The position numbers were made by a program, and so were the translations under genes. This document shows positions 7,696 to 15,469 of a stretch of 25,906 nt of DNA, in pieces (position 1 is the first letter of the stretch; each line of letters opens with the position of its first letter). The DNA comes from RGIG995 sp045635765 (GTDB lineage: Bacteria; Bacillota; Clostridia; Oscillospirales; UBA644): assembly GCA_045635765.1 (NCBI GenBank), contig JAZTWH010000057.1:1-25906 (forward strand), given 5' to 3'. Under the pieces are notes generated by a model. The model was not told the origin of the DNA, did not search any database, and was given only the letters and a program-made list of their open reading frames with translations.

Positions 7696-8771
7696 TCGAG
7701 TTTGATAGCTTCATAGAAGAAAAGTATATCGTTGAAGATAGAAACGGGGAAGTGTATCATACCACAGTCACTGTATTCGAGCCAGATGTAACAAGGAAAG
7801 GGTTCCCTTTTGATTACCTGGAATACTTGTTGGAAAAAGATACAAACTATGAAATTGATATTAAAACAGAAGATTCCCAAACGGAATCCGTATACCACGA
7901 GACCCTCGCAACGGATTCAAAAAGGGAATCTTCTGTCAATAATATTATATCACAAACCGACCCAAATGTCAATACCCAAAATTCCCTTTCCGCAGACGAG
8001 GATCTTCTACCGACACGAGACTTCCAAATTCGTGGGAAAGATGTGGCACTGGAAGAACCTCTTCCGATCCGTGAAGATACTGCTATTCCTTCTTCAAACG
8101 GGAACGTATCGGGTGAAGATGTACACATCGTGGAAGAACGTCTGTCGTCTAAATTGCAAGGACTTCAGTCCGAATTGGAAAAAAATAGGGAGTTCATGGA
8201 AAGCTCCTACAAAACCCGAGAGGAAAACATCCAACGAATCCAGTCGGAATATGATTCTAAAAAAGACAAGAATTCCAAGACGGCAAACGCATTACTTCGG
8301 AGAATCGAAAGAGAACGCCGACTGCAGGCGGAAGTAGATGCAGAGTACAAAAAGAGAATTGCGAAACTTGAATCTCAAATTTCAAAAGCAAACGAACAGC
8401 TTCAGCAGGATCATACAAAGGCAAATCGTTTGGAACAAAAACTTCAGCGTATCGACCGGCGGTTTGAGCGGGAAAAGACGGAACTTGACGAAGAATTCAA
8501 AACCCGACGGCAGTCGGTGGAAGAATACTTTGGAGAAGACGAAAACTCCTTTTTCGCAAAGAGGGCAAGGGAGCTTTACGACGAACTTCAAGGGTTGAAA
8601 AAAGGTGTTCGTGCTTCTAACTCGTTGGGGTATCTTATAGATCACGTTAATAAGTGGTCTGACCTCAAAACAGCTCTTTTGAACGTTGAAAGAAGTCCTT
8701 CTGAAGCGGTAAACGAGTATTCTGAAATTGAATCTGTTGTACGGAAGAGACTTTCCGAAGAATATGATTAA
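7686..8771 (+). pseudogene. Orphan 3' part of a coiled-coil protein, no start signal
   Basis: The frame opens after a stop at 7683-7685 and runs 361 codons to TAA. It begins in mid-domain with FDSFIEEKYIVEDRNGEV, then TVFEPDVTRKGFPFDYLEYL. An acidic, Ser/Thr-rich low-complexity zone (about codons 65-150) and a long charged coiled coil (about 155-300: repeated E/K/R/Q heptads such as LESQISKANEQLQQ) follow. The only early start is GTG 7752, which has no ribosome binding site. So it is most likely the tail of a larger gene fused by deletion to the DUF1906 fragment. I do not recognise the family; long coiled coils after a small folded domain occur in mobilization and phage structural proteins, but nothing here decides. 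A strong terminator follows at 8809, suggesting the 3' end is original. Confidence 0.5.
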
Positions 8772-8808
8772 GAATTTGGCATCAACGAAAAAGAATGAAT
8801 AATCAAGA

Positions 8809-8848
8809 GATCCCCGCAGGGAACCAATACCCTGCGGGGATCATTTTT
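8809..8848 (+). terminator. Strong terminator after the coiled-coil frame
   Basis: Perfect 13-bp stem GATCCCCGCAGGG / CCCTGCGGGGATC (8809-8821 and 8830-8842), 8-base loop, followed by ATTTTTG. It lies 38 bases past the stop codon. Confidence 0.9.
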
Positions 8849-8890
8849 GTGTCGGAATTTGTGTCGGAATTGTCTTTCTCGTGTCGGGAA
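8849..8890. repeat. Three short direct repeats GTGTCGGRA
   Basis: GTGTCGGAA at 8849-8857 and 8861-8869 and GTGTCGGGA at 8881-8889, with spacings of 12 and 20 bases, right after the terminator and 115 bases from ssrA. It could be a recombinase arm site, or the remains of a repeated (Asp-Thr-x-Ser) codon tract on the minus strand. The rest of 8891-8964 shows nothing recognisable. Confidence 0.4.
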
Positions 8891-8964
8891 ATCAAACTAA
8901 AATTGAACAAAAAGTACATTGATTCCGGAATAGCGGAAAACGATGAAACCGTTGTAAATACAAG

Positions 8965-8993
8965 AAAAATACCGTAACCGTTGTGGTTACGGG
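8965..8993 (-). terminator. Terminator of ssrA
   Basis: On the minus strand: stem CCGTAACC / GGTTACGG (8972-8979 and 8985-8992) with a 5-base loop, followed by TATTTTTC. It lies 12 bases beyond the tmRNA CCA end. Confidence 0.8.
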
Positions 8994-9004
8994 ATTTTCT
9001 GTTT

Positions 9005-9347
9005 TGGTGGAGGCGACGGGAGTTGAACCCGTGTCCGAAGACCCGTTACCGAGCTGTACTACGAGCGTAGTCGATTGTTTTTATTCGCCGGATGGGAACA
9101 AAAGACAAATCCGTCTCCGGGATAGCCAAAATTGTTCATTACAGGACGCTCGGCACCGTCAAGTAACGTTCACTGCAAGTCGACGCTCCGTTCCCGGCCG
9201 CAGTCCTCCGAGAGGGAACGGCTGCCTAATTAGGCAGCGACCAATTCGTTAGAATTAGCGTTTAATTTTAAAATTGCAAGTTAAAGTGATTTGCGCACTG
9301 CTCGCACATCAGGGCTTCAAATCCCCGTCGAAATCCGGTACGCCCCC
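9005..9347 (-). ncRNA. ssrA: tmRNA (transfer-messenger RNA)
   Basis: About 343 nt. The 5' end GGGGGCGTACCGGATTTCGACG and the 3' end GGTTCAACTCCCGTCGCCTCCACCA (read in pieces on the minus strand) form the tRNA-Ala-like half: a 7-bp acceptor stem with one G-U pair, a T-arm with GTTCAAC, and an encoded CCA. Inside lies a tag frame ending in ELVAA-stop, followed by a stop-overlapping hairpin (GCTGCC.TAATTA.GGCAGC). The molecule rescues ribosomes stalled on broken mRNAs and tags the product for proteolysis. It has its own promoter (9364-9392) and terminator. The 3' end of ssrA is a classic integration target, and accessory DNA lies on exactly that side here. Identification is secure; end positions are accurate to a base or two. 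Confidence 0.97.
9230..9277 (-). other. tmRNA tag-peptide frame
   Basis: Reading from a proposed GCA resume codon (A at position -4, as in other tmRNAs) gives AILKLNANSNELVAA then TAA. With the tRNA-borne Ala the tag would be (A)AILKLNANSNELVAA. The ...VAA end is a usual degradation signal. The frame's end is certain; the resume codon is inferred. Confidence 0.7.
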
Positions 9348-9363
9348 AAATGATTACTTCTCT

Positions 9364-9392
9364 ATTATAACACAGGTTTTGAAAAAAATCAA
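9364..9392 (-). promoter_or_regulatory. Promoter of ssrA
   Basis: On the minus strand TTGATT, 17 bases, TATAAT; the mature tmRNA 5' end lies 16 bases after the -10, consistent with RNase P trimming of a short leader. Confidence 0.85.
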
Positions 9393-9510
9393 GGGGTTTT
9401 TGTTTTCTTTGTTCGCTATTTTTTTAAGAGATTTCAGTGCATTTTTTTTATTTTTTGTTCAATGCTACTAATGAATTTGCTTTTTGATCTATTTATTTGG
9501 TTTTTTTGTA

Positions 9511-9539
9511 TTGACAAGTAACTGAAAAAATGTTATACT
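9511..9539 (+). promoter_or_regulatory. Promoter of the rnf operon
   Basis: TTGACA (9511-9516), 17-base spacer, TATACT (9534-9539), about 45 bases before the rnfC ribosome binding site. The gap 9393-9510 between this and the ssrA promoter is T-rich with nothing else recognisable. Confidence 0.85.
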
Positions 9540-9589
9540 ACTATATATTAAAAAAATGGTCATTATTTATTTGAAAGGCAGGTTGTTTC

Positions 9590-10918
9590 ATGGCATTTTC
9601 GCTCCATGGGGTTCACGTACCCCATAGAAAGAATACTGCAGATATTTCCGCGATTCCGATGAATACCCCCGAAACGGTCACCCTTCCTATGGGGATGCAT
9701 ATCGGAGCTCCTTCCATCCCCGTTGTTTCGGTTGGGGATCACGTAAACGTGGGGACCTTGATCGGAGCCGCTGCAGAGGGGCTTTCGGTCCCGGTTCACT
9801 CCAGCGTTTCCGGCACGGTAAAGAGTATCGCTCCGTATCTTCAACCCAATGGAAAACAGGGATTGTCGGTTGTGATTGAATCGGATGGGTTGGACAGTGT
9901 TGATCCTGAAATTGTGCCCCCCGCGGTATCCAATCGAGAAGAATTGATCGGTGCAATTCGCAATAGTGGGATCGTTGGTTTGGGCGGAGCCGGATTTCCT
10001 ACCTATGTGAAACTGAACGTTGATTCCGAGAAGATTGATGAGTTGATTGTCAACGGTGCCGAGTGCGAGCCTTATATTACCAGCGATTCCCTTACCATGA
10101 CCGATCGGGCAGAGGATATGGCATATGCCTTGCAGGCTTTGGAACGTTATTTGGGGATTAAAAAGGTTATTATTGGAATTGAAAAGAACAAAAAGAAGGC
10201 CATAGCCCGGATGAAGTTGCTGGAACGGGAAGATCCGTGCGTTAAGGTCGTAGCTCTCCCTGCCGTATATCCGCAAGGAGGAGAAAAGGTTTTGGTATAT
10301 CATACCACCGGGAAGGTAATCGGTCCGGGAAAACTTCCCTTGGACGTGGGGAGCATCGTCTGTAACTGTACGACCATTGCCGCAATGGGGGCATATTTGA
10401 AGACCGGGATGCCTTTGGTGAAAAAATGTATTACCGTCGATGGAAGTGCTGTAAAAGAGCCGAAAAACGTAATCGTACCCATTGGTTCCTCCATGACCGA
10501 CGTGTTCTCCTTTTGCGGGGGATTTAAGGAAGCTCCCGGAAAGGTCCTTTACGGCGGCCCCATGATGGGAATTGCCGTGACCGACCTGTCGGCTCCCGTG
10601 CTGAAGAATACCAACGCCATTTTAGCATTTAATCAGAAGGATGCCGTTCCCGACGAAGAAACGGCCTGTATTCGGTGCGGTTCCTGTTATAATCATTGTC
10701 CCTTTGGAATTAATGCCGATGCGTTGTCCAGAGCCTATGCCGCCGGATCCGCCGAGGATATGGAAAAAGCGGGTGCGGAGGCTTGCATGGAATGTGGCTG
10801 CTGTGCCTTCGTTTGTCCTGCCCACCGTCCCTTAGTTCAGACCAATCGGTTGGCTAAGGCCTTTTTGCGGGATTTCCGTACCGCTCAGAAACAAAAAGAA
10901 AAGGAGGATCAGAAATAA
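9590..10918 (+). CDS. rnfC: RnfC, NADH-side Fe-S subunit of the Rnf complex
   Basis: 442 residues. The cytosolic RnfC subunit carries the NAD(H)/FMN-binding region and two [4Fe-4S] clusters and exchanges electrons with NAD+. Seen: N-terminal HGVHVPHRK and a barrel-sandwich segment (about 40-85), the Gly-rich nucleotide/FMN motif GIVGLGGAGFPTYVK with IVNGAECEPYI (about 124-160), an SLBB-like region, and the two ferredoxin motifs CIRCGSCYNHCPFG (near 360) and CMECGCCAFVCPAH (near 400). It is about the usual length for clostridial RnfC and lacks the long Ala-rich tail of gammaproteobacterial RsxC. ATG is preceded by AAAGGCAGG. First gene of the operon; its TAA shares one base with the rnfD ATG. 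Confidence 0.96.
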   Translation: MAFSLHGVHVPHRKNTADISAIPMNTPETVTLPMGMHIGAPSIPVVSVGDHVNVGTLIGAAAEGLSVPVHSSVSGTVKSIAPYLQPNGKQGLSVVIESDGLDSVDPEIVPPAVSNREELIGAIRNSGIVGLGGAGFPTYVKLNVDSEKIDELIVNGAECEPYITSDSLTMTDRAEDMAYALQALERYLGIKKVIIGIEKNKKKAIARMKLLEREDPCVKVVALPAVYPQGGEKVLVYHTTGKVIGPGKLPLDVGSIVCNCTTIAAMGAYLKTGMPLVKKCITVDGSAVKEPKNVIVPIGSSMTDVFSFCGGFKEAPGKVLYGGPMMGIAVTDLSAPVLKNTNAILAFNQKDAVPDEETACIRCGSCYNHCPFGINADALSRAYAAGSAEDMEKAGAEACMECGCCAFVCPAHRPLVQTNRLAKAFLRDFRTAQKQKEKEDQK

Positions 10919-11838
10919 TGGATTTGAAATTGCATATTTCCACCTCTCCCCATATTCACAGCAACCGATCCACGCGTAATATTATGCTGGACGTCATCAT
11001 TGCGTTGCTGCCGGCGGTCATTGCCGGAGTCGTTTTGTTTGGGATTTCCGCATTGTTCGTCATCATTACCTGCGTGGCTGCTTCTATTCTTTGTGAAGGG
11101 CTTTTTAATTTGATTACCAAGCGGAAGCAAACGGTGACGGATCTGAGTGCGGTGGTGACGGGACTGTTGCTGGCACTCAATTTGCCCGCGGAGGTTCCTC
11201 TCTGGCAGGCGGTCATCGGGTCAGTTTTCGCCATCCTGATCGTCAAATGCTTTTTCGGCGGCTTGGGTTGCAATGTAGTCAATCCTGCCATTACCGGACG
11301 GGTGTTTATGTTGGTTGCCTTTAGCTCTATGGCCCGGGCATCCTTTCCCGTAGACGCCTTGTCGTCCGCCACTCCTCTTGTGGAGCTTGGGAATGGGGTA
11401 ACTCCGAATTTGGCAGATCTGTTTTTGGGGAATGTCGGAGGCAGCCTCGGGGAGACCAGTGCTCTGGCTTTGTTGATCGGAGGGATTTATCTTCTGATTC
11501 GTAAGGTAATTACGTGGCATATTCCCGTGGCTTATATCGGGACTGTATTTTTCTTTACTCTTGCGGTCCATGGGGACGTCACCCTTTCCTTGGCCCATAT
11601 CCTTTCCGGCGGCCTCTTTATCGGTGCCATCTTCATGGCTACCGATTACGTAACTTCTCCGTCTACTTGGGGCGGTAAATTGATTTTCGGCATCGGTGCC
11701 GGGTTGATTACGGTATTGATTCGCCTTTGGGGACAATATCCCGAGGGAGTTTCCTTTGCAATTCTTCTGATGAATATCGTCAATCCCTTTATTGAAAAAT
11801 TAACCGTCCGGAAAATATTCGGAGGCAAAAAAGCATGA
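10918..11838 (+). CDS. rnfD: RnfD, membrane subunit with covalent FMN
   Basis: 306 residues, about eight to ten membrane helices. It opens with STSPHIHSNRSTRNIMLDV, the usual RnfD/NqrB start. FMN attaches to Thr in the motif DALSSATPL (Thr152); the family consensus is S-G-A-T, so here Gly is Ser, a mild variant. NPAITGRVF and the late ATDYVTSPSTWGG are family hallmarks. It forms, with RnfA and RnfE, the ion-moving membrane core. It starts in the last base of the rnfC stop and overlaps rnfG by ATGA, so translation is coupled. The ApbE that would attach the FMN is encoded at 17135. Confidence 0.95.
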   Translation: MDLKLHISTSPHIHSNRSTRNIMLDVIIALLPAVIAGVVLFGISALFVIITCVAASILCEGLFNLITKRKQTVTDLSAVVTGLLLALNLPAEVPLWQAVIGSVFAILIVKCFFGGLGCNVVNPAITGRVFMLVAFSSMARASFPVDALSSATPLVELGNGVTPNLADLFLGNVGGSLGETSALALLIGGIYLLIRKVITWHIPVAYIGTVFFFTLAVHGDVTLSLAHILSGGLFIGAIFMATDYVTSPSTWGGKLIFGIGAGLITVLIRLWGQYPEGVSFAILLMNIVNPFIEKLTVRKIFGGKKA

Positions 11839-13004
11839 GAAATAATTTGAAAAGCGTCATTGCTCTTGTTTCTGTTTGTGCCGTCGTTGCCGTGCTTCTT
11901 TCCGTAACCAATCTTTTGTCAGCCCCCGTGATCGAGAAAAATGAAGCCAACGCGGCCAACGAAGCCCTTTTGGTGGTTATGCCGGGGGGAAAAGACTTTA
12001 CCCTTATGGATGTATCCGCCTATACGTTGCCCAATACAGTTTCGGAAGTTTACTCGGAACAGGGCGGAGGACACGTCGTTAAGCTCATCACGAACGGTTA
12101 TTCTTCCGGAATGGTCATTCTTTGCGGCGTAGATGCCTCCGGGACCGTGACCGGGGCTACCTGTCTCTTCAGTGGGGAAACCCTCGGTGCGGAGAAGACC
12201 TATGGGGATAAAATCGTAGGGAAGACCTTGGAAAATATTGATTCCGTGGACACGATCGCTTCGGTCACAAAGACCACGTCTGCATATCGCAACGCCGTGA
12301 AGGATGCCTTGAATACCGTTGTCATTCTGGGCGGCGGCTCCGTGGATCTGAGAAGCGAAGAAGAAATTCTTCAGGATAACCTTTCTGCCGTGCTTCCCGG
12401 GGCAGAAGGGGTCTTTTCTCCCTGGTTTATGGTGGAGGTCCTGGAAGGAGTTTCTGCGGTGTATACTGCGGATAACGGAAGCGGTACCGTGTTCCTTTTG
12501 GGCGATACCTTCCTGGCCGTCGATTCTTCCGGTGCGGTACTTGGTGAGGGGGATGATTCGGCAAAGACCAAGGTTGCTTCTTATGCCCAATTGATTTCCC
12601 AGTCGAAGACAGAGCTCCTGGATGCTTCTGCCTTTGCACTTCCTTCTGCCATTACCAAGACGGAAAAGACTCTCAGCGGAAACTACGTGTTTGAAGTACG
12701 GGCCTCCGGCTTCGGAATCAACGGGGACTCCTATTACAACCCCTCGGGAGAGCCCATTATGATTCGGATTTCCCTAACGCCGGAAGGGAAGATCATTGCC
12801 TGCCAAACGCTGTCTCAGAAAGAGACGGAGGGGATTGGCTCAGCCTGTGAAAATCCCTCTTTCTATACCCAGTTCCATGGAAAAGACGAAAGCAATTACC
12901 GGGAAATTGATGGGATCAGCGGAGCAACGATTACCACCAACGGCTATAAAACCGCGGTAGGAAAAGCCTTGGAAGCCGTGAAAATTCTGAAAGGAGAGGC
13001 ATGA
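11835..13004 (+). CDS. rnfG: RnfG with two FMN-binding-type domains
   Basis: 389 residues against roughly 180-220 for ordinary RnfG. One N-terminal membrane helix (about 7-28) anchors an extracytoplasmic part made of two similar halves. The second half ends with a canonical flavin-attachment motif DGISGATITTNGYKTAVGKAL (Thr365). The first half ends with DTIASVTKTTSAYRNAVKDAL (Thr145 in the same place, but Gly-Ala replaced by Ser-Val). Both halves also share a GVDASGTVTG / LTPEGKIIA strand and a TYGDKI / FHGKDE segment. Thus the protein looks like a tandem duplication in which only the C-terminal domain keeps the full consensus. It carries electrons outside the membrane within the Rnf complex. 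ATGA overlap with rnfD; rnfE begins one base after its stop. Confidence 0.92.
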   Translation: MRNNLKSVIALVSVCAVVAVLLSVTNLLSAPVIEKNEANAANEALLVVMPGGKDFTLMDVSAYTLPNTVSEVYSEQGGGHVVKLITNGYSSGMVILCGVDASGTVTGATCLFSGETLGAEKTYGDKIVGKTLENIDSVDTIASVTKTTSAYRNAVKDALNTVVILGGGSVDLRSEEEILQDNLSAVLPGAEGVFSPWFMVEVLEGVSAVYTADNGSGTVFLLGDTFLAVDSSGAVLGEGDDSAKTKVASYAQLISQSKTELLDASAFALPSAITKTEKTLSGNYVFEVRASGFGINGDSYYNPSGEPIMIRISLTPEGKIIACQTLSQKETEGIGSACENPSFYTQFHGKDESNYREIDGISGATITTNGYKTAVGKALEAVKILKGEA

Positions 13005-13005
13005 G

Positions 13006-13686
13006 ATGAAAAAAGACAGCAATCTTTCGGTTTTGCTGAAGGGCCTTCTTCTGGAAAACCCCGTATTCGTGCTGGTTCTCGGAACCTGCCCGACCCTCGC
13101 GACGACCCAAACAGTCATCGGTGCCTTTGCCATGGGTGTGGCCGCAACTGTGGTTCTGATCTGTTCCAATATCGTTATTTCTTTGTTGCGTAAGGTAATC
13201 CCCGATACCGTTCGTATTCCTTGTTATATTGTTATTATTGCCGGCTTCGTTACGGTAGTACAGATGCTAATGCACGCCTTCTTCCCGGAACTTTATGAGT
13301 TGTTGGGAGTATATCTTGCCCTGATTACGGTGAACTGTATTATTCTCGGAAGGGCAGAGATGTTTGCAAACAAAAATTCTGTGGGAAGATCTGCTTTGGA
13401 CGGGGTCGGAATGGGCATTGGATTCACACTGGCCCTTCTTTCCATGTCTGCCGTCCGCGAGGTGTTCGGTGCCGGTTCCTTCGCCGGAATCGAGATTCCC
13501 TTCTTGCAAAACTACAAGGTGGAGATTCTTACAAAAGCCCCCGGCGGACTGTTGGTGTACGGTCTTTTGATTTTTGCGGTGACGGCAATTACGCAGGGCC
13601 GTTCCCCCAAGAAAACGTCCTTCGGCTGTGAAGGATGTCCTTCGGCCGGAACATGCACCGCCTGCTCCAGAAAGGAGGTAAACTGA
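13006..13686 (+). CDS. rnfE: RnfE, membrane subunit with Cys-rich tail
   Basis: 226 residues, six membrane helices, homologous in fold to RnfA. It has ENPVFVLVLGTCPTLATT at the start and GVYLALITVNCIILGRAEMFA in the middle, both family hallmarks; the Cys in these helices take part in a membrane-embedded Fe-S centre between RnfA and RnfE. After the last helix it adds a tail of about 20 residues, FGCEGCPSAGTCTACSRK, with four Cys in a CxxC-x5-CxxC pattern. Such a tail is absent from the short proteobacterial versions. The ribosome binding site is GGAGAGG just inside rnfG. The rnfA start lies one base past its stop. Confidence 0.95.
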   Translation: MKKDSNLSVLLKGLLLENPVFVLVLGTCPTLATTQTVIGAFAMGVAATVVLICSNIVISLLRKVIPDTVRIPCYIVIIAGFVTVVQMLMHAFFPELYELLGVYLALITVNCIILGRAEMFANKNSVGRSALDGVGMGIGFTLALLSMSAVREVFGAGSFAGIEIPFLQNYKVEILTKAPGGLLVYGLLIFAVTAITQGRSPKKTSFGCEGCPSAGTCTACSRKEVN

Positions 13687-13687
13687 T

Positions 13688-14287
13688 ATGGAAAGTGCAA
13701 AGCTTCTTATCAGTATTCTCTTCGGAAGTATCTTGGTGAACAACTACGTTCTCAGCCGCTTTTTGGGGATTTGCCCCTTCCTCGGCGTTTCCAAAAAATT
13801 GGATCAGGCCACGGGTATGGGCGTTGCGGTTATTTTCGTTATGCTTGTTTCCACCGCAGTAACTTGGCCCATTCAGCGGTTTGTCTTGGAACGGCTTGGA
13901 CTGGAGTATATGCAGACCATCATTTTCATTTTAGTCATTGCTACCTTGGTCCAGTTTACAGAAATCGTCCTGAAAAAATTTATTCCTTCTCTGCATCAAA
14001 GCTTAGGGGTTTATCTTCCCCTGATAACCACCAACTGTGCCGTATTGGGCGTTACGATCAATAATATTTCCGACGGATACGGATTTTTGGAATCGATGGT
14101 AAGCTCTCTCGGTTGCGGCTTGGGATTCCTTTTGGCTATGGTTCTGTTCTCCGGTATACGTTCCCGGATCGACGAAACGAAGATTCCCAAATACCTCCGG
14201 GGACTCCCCGTCACTTTGATTGCCGCATCCTTCGTTTCCATGTCCTTCTTTGGATTTGCCGGAATTATTGAAAATATGTTAAAGTGA
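13688..14287 (+). CDS. rnfA: RnfA, membrane subunit
   Basis: 199 residues, six membrane helices. VNNYVLSRFLGICPFLG near residue 18 and GVYLPLITTNCAVLG near 110 are the family signatures and carry the conserved Cys in two half-helices that, with those of RnfE, hold an in-membrane Fe-S cluster. The pair forms the central electron path and probably the ion path. AAAGGAGG upstream lies inside the end of rnfE. rnfB follows after ten bases. Length and motifs are normal. Confidence 0.96.
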   Translation: MESAKLLISILFGSILVNNYVLSRFLGICPFLGVSKKLDQATGMGVAVIFVMLVSTAVTWPIQRFVLERLGLEYMQTIIFILVIATLVQFTEIVLKKFIPSLHQSLGVYLPLITTNCAVLGVTINNISDGYGFLESMVSSLGCGLGFLLAMVLFSGIRSRIDETKIPKYLRGLPVTLIAASFVSMSFFGFAGIIENMLK

Positions 14288-14297
14288 GGTCGCTGCC

Positions 14298-15086
14298 ATG
14301 AGTGAAATATTGATTTGTCTTTTGGTCGTGGTTGCGGTCGGGTTTGTTTCCGGAATCTTGCTGATGCTTGCGGCCCACTTTTTCCGAGTAGAGGTAGATC
14401 CCCGCGTCAAGGAGTTGCGGGACTGTCTGCCCGGAGTAAACTGCGGAGCCTGCGGATATACGGGATGTGACGAATATGCCACAGCCCTGGCCAAGGGCGG
14501 TGTTGCGGTAAATCTCTGTATTCCCGGGGCAGACGCCACGGCGGAAAAGATTGCCGGAATTATCGGAGTGGCCCCTGCGGACGTAGAAGAACAGGTGGCG
14601 TTGGTCCATTGTAACGGAACCTGCGATGCAACCTCAAAAATTGCCCATTATGAAGGGGTTCGATCCTGCCGTGGGGCGGCGATGCTGTATGGAGGTCCCG
14701 ACGCCTGCTCTTACGGGTGCCTCGGATGCGGCGACTGTGCCGCAGTTTGTCCCGTCGATGCAATTTGTATGAAGGACGGAATCGCACGCATCGACCGCAG
14801 AATTTGTATCGGGTGCGGACTGTGTGTTAAGCAATGTCCCAAGAATATTATTTCTCTGGTCCCCGCCGTGGCAAAGACCGGAGTACTGTGCAGCAGCCAC
14901 GATAAGGGTGCCGTTACCCGTAAAATATGCACCAACGGTTGTATCGGCTGCAAAAAGTGCGAAAAAACCTGTCCTCAAGGTGCCATCCGGGTGTCTGACC
15001 AGCTTGCGGTCATCGATTATTCCAAATGCAACGGCTGTAACGCCTGTGTGGAATGTTGTCCCACCCATTGTTTGCACAATTTATGA
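14298..15086 (+). CDS. rnfB: RnfB, ferredoxin-accepting Fe-S subunit
   Basis: 262 residues. A single N-terminal membrane helix (about 5-27) is followed by the Fe-S domain motif CLPGVNCGACGYTGC (Cys43, 49, 52, 57, with Cys74 later). Four ferredoxin-type CxxCxxCxxxCP motifs come after: CLGCGDCAAVCPVDA, CIGCGLCVKQCPKN, CIGCKKCEKTCPQG, CNGCNACVECCPTH. It takes electrons from reduced ferredoxin in the cytosol and passes them to the membrane core. Four C-terminal motifs plus the N-terminal one fit the multi-cluster clostridial type rather than the two-motif proteobacterial type. Its TGA overlaps the next ATG (ATGA). Confidence 0.95.
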   Translation: MSEILICLLVVVAVGFVSGILLMLAAHFFRVEVDPRVKELRDCLPGVNCGACGYTGCDEYATALAKGGVAVNLCIPGADATAEKIAGIIGVAPADVEEQVALVHCNGTCDATSKIAHYEGVRSCRGAAMLYGGPDACSYGCLGCGDCAAVCPVDAICMKDGIARIDRRICIGCGLCVKQCPKNIISLVPAVAKTGVLCSSHDKGAVTRKICTNGCIGCKKCEKTCPQGAIRVSDQLAVIDYSKCNGCNACVECCPTHCLHNL

Positions 15087-15469
15087 AAACCGAAAACGCA
15101 AGACGCAGAAGAAACGATGGAATTCTCCTTCTGTCGATTCTCCTGATCGTGGTACTGATGGCGTTTCTCTATGGAATTACCCGTAAGGACGGGACCAGTG
15201 CCGTAATCCTCAAGAATGGGAAAGAAATCGGACGCTATTCCTTATCGGGAGATTGCGTCGTCCCCATTTTTGATGGAGATCGGGAAACCCACCAACTGGT
15301 AATTTCAGAGGGAACTGCCCGGATCACTCAAGCGGTCTGTCCCGATCAGATTTGCGTAAATCACCGGCCTGTTTCCCGGACGGGGGAGACCATTGTCTGT
15401 CTTCCCTTGGAGTTGGTGGTTGAGATTGTTTCTTCGGAATCGGAACAGTTTTCGGATCTGGTGAGCTAA
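15083..15469 (+). CDS. NusG domain II-type membrane-anchored protein
   Basis: 128 residues. ATG 15083 is chosen for the ATGA overlap with rnfB; there is no strong ribosome binding site, so coupling is likely. A basic N-terminus (NARRRRN) and one membrane helix (about 14-32) precede a small beta domain with ILKNGKEIGRYSLSGD, ARITQAVCPDQICVNH and ETIVCLPLELVVEI. This matches the NusG_II domain family (PF07009), which is not a transcription factor in this form. The conserved CPDQICVNH places two Cys and a His outside the membrane, given the helix orientation. It sits between rnfB and the Gx protein, a pairing common near Rnf operons in Clostridia. Function unknown; a redox or assembly role outside the membrane is inference. 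Confidence 0.85.
   Translation: MKTENARRRRNDGILLLSILLIVVLMAFLYGITRKDGTSAVILKNGKEIGRYSLSGDCVVPIFDGDRETHQLVISEGTARITQAVCPDQICVNHRPVSRTGETIVCLPLELVVEIVSSESEQFSDLVS

Noticed and set aside
8849..8890. CRISPR array
   Set aside because: Repeats are only 9 bases with uneven short gaps and just three copies; no cas genes in the window.
8983..9252. Plus-strand open frame of 89 codons with EATGVEPVSEDPL
   Set aside because: It lies across the antisense of the tmRNA; the T-arm complement gives this well-known spurious peptide. No ribosome binding site.
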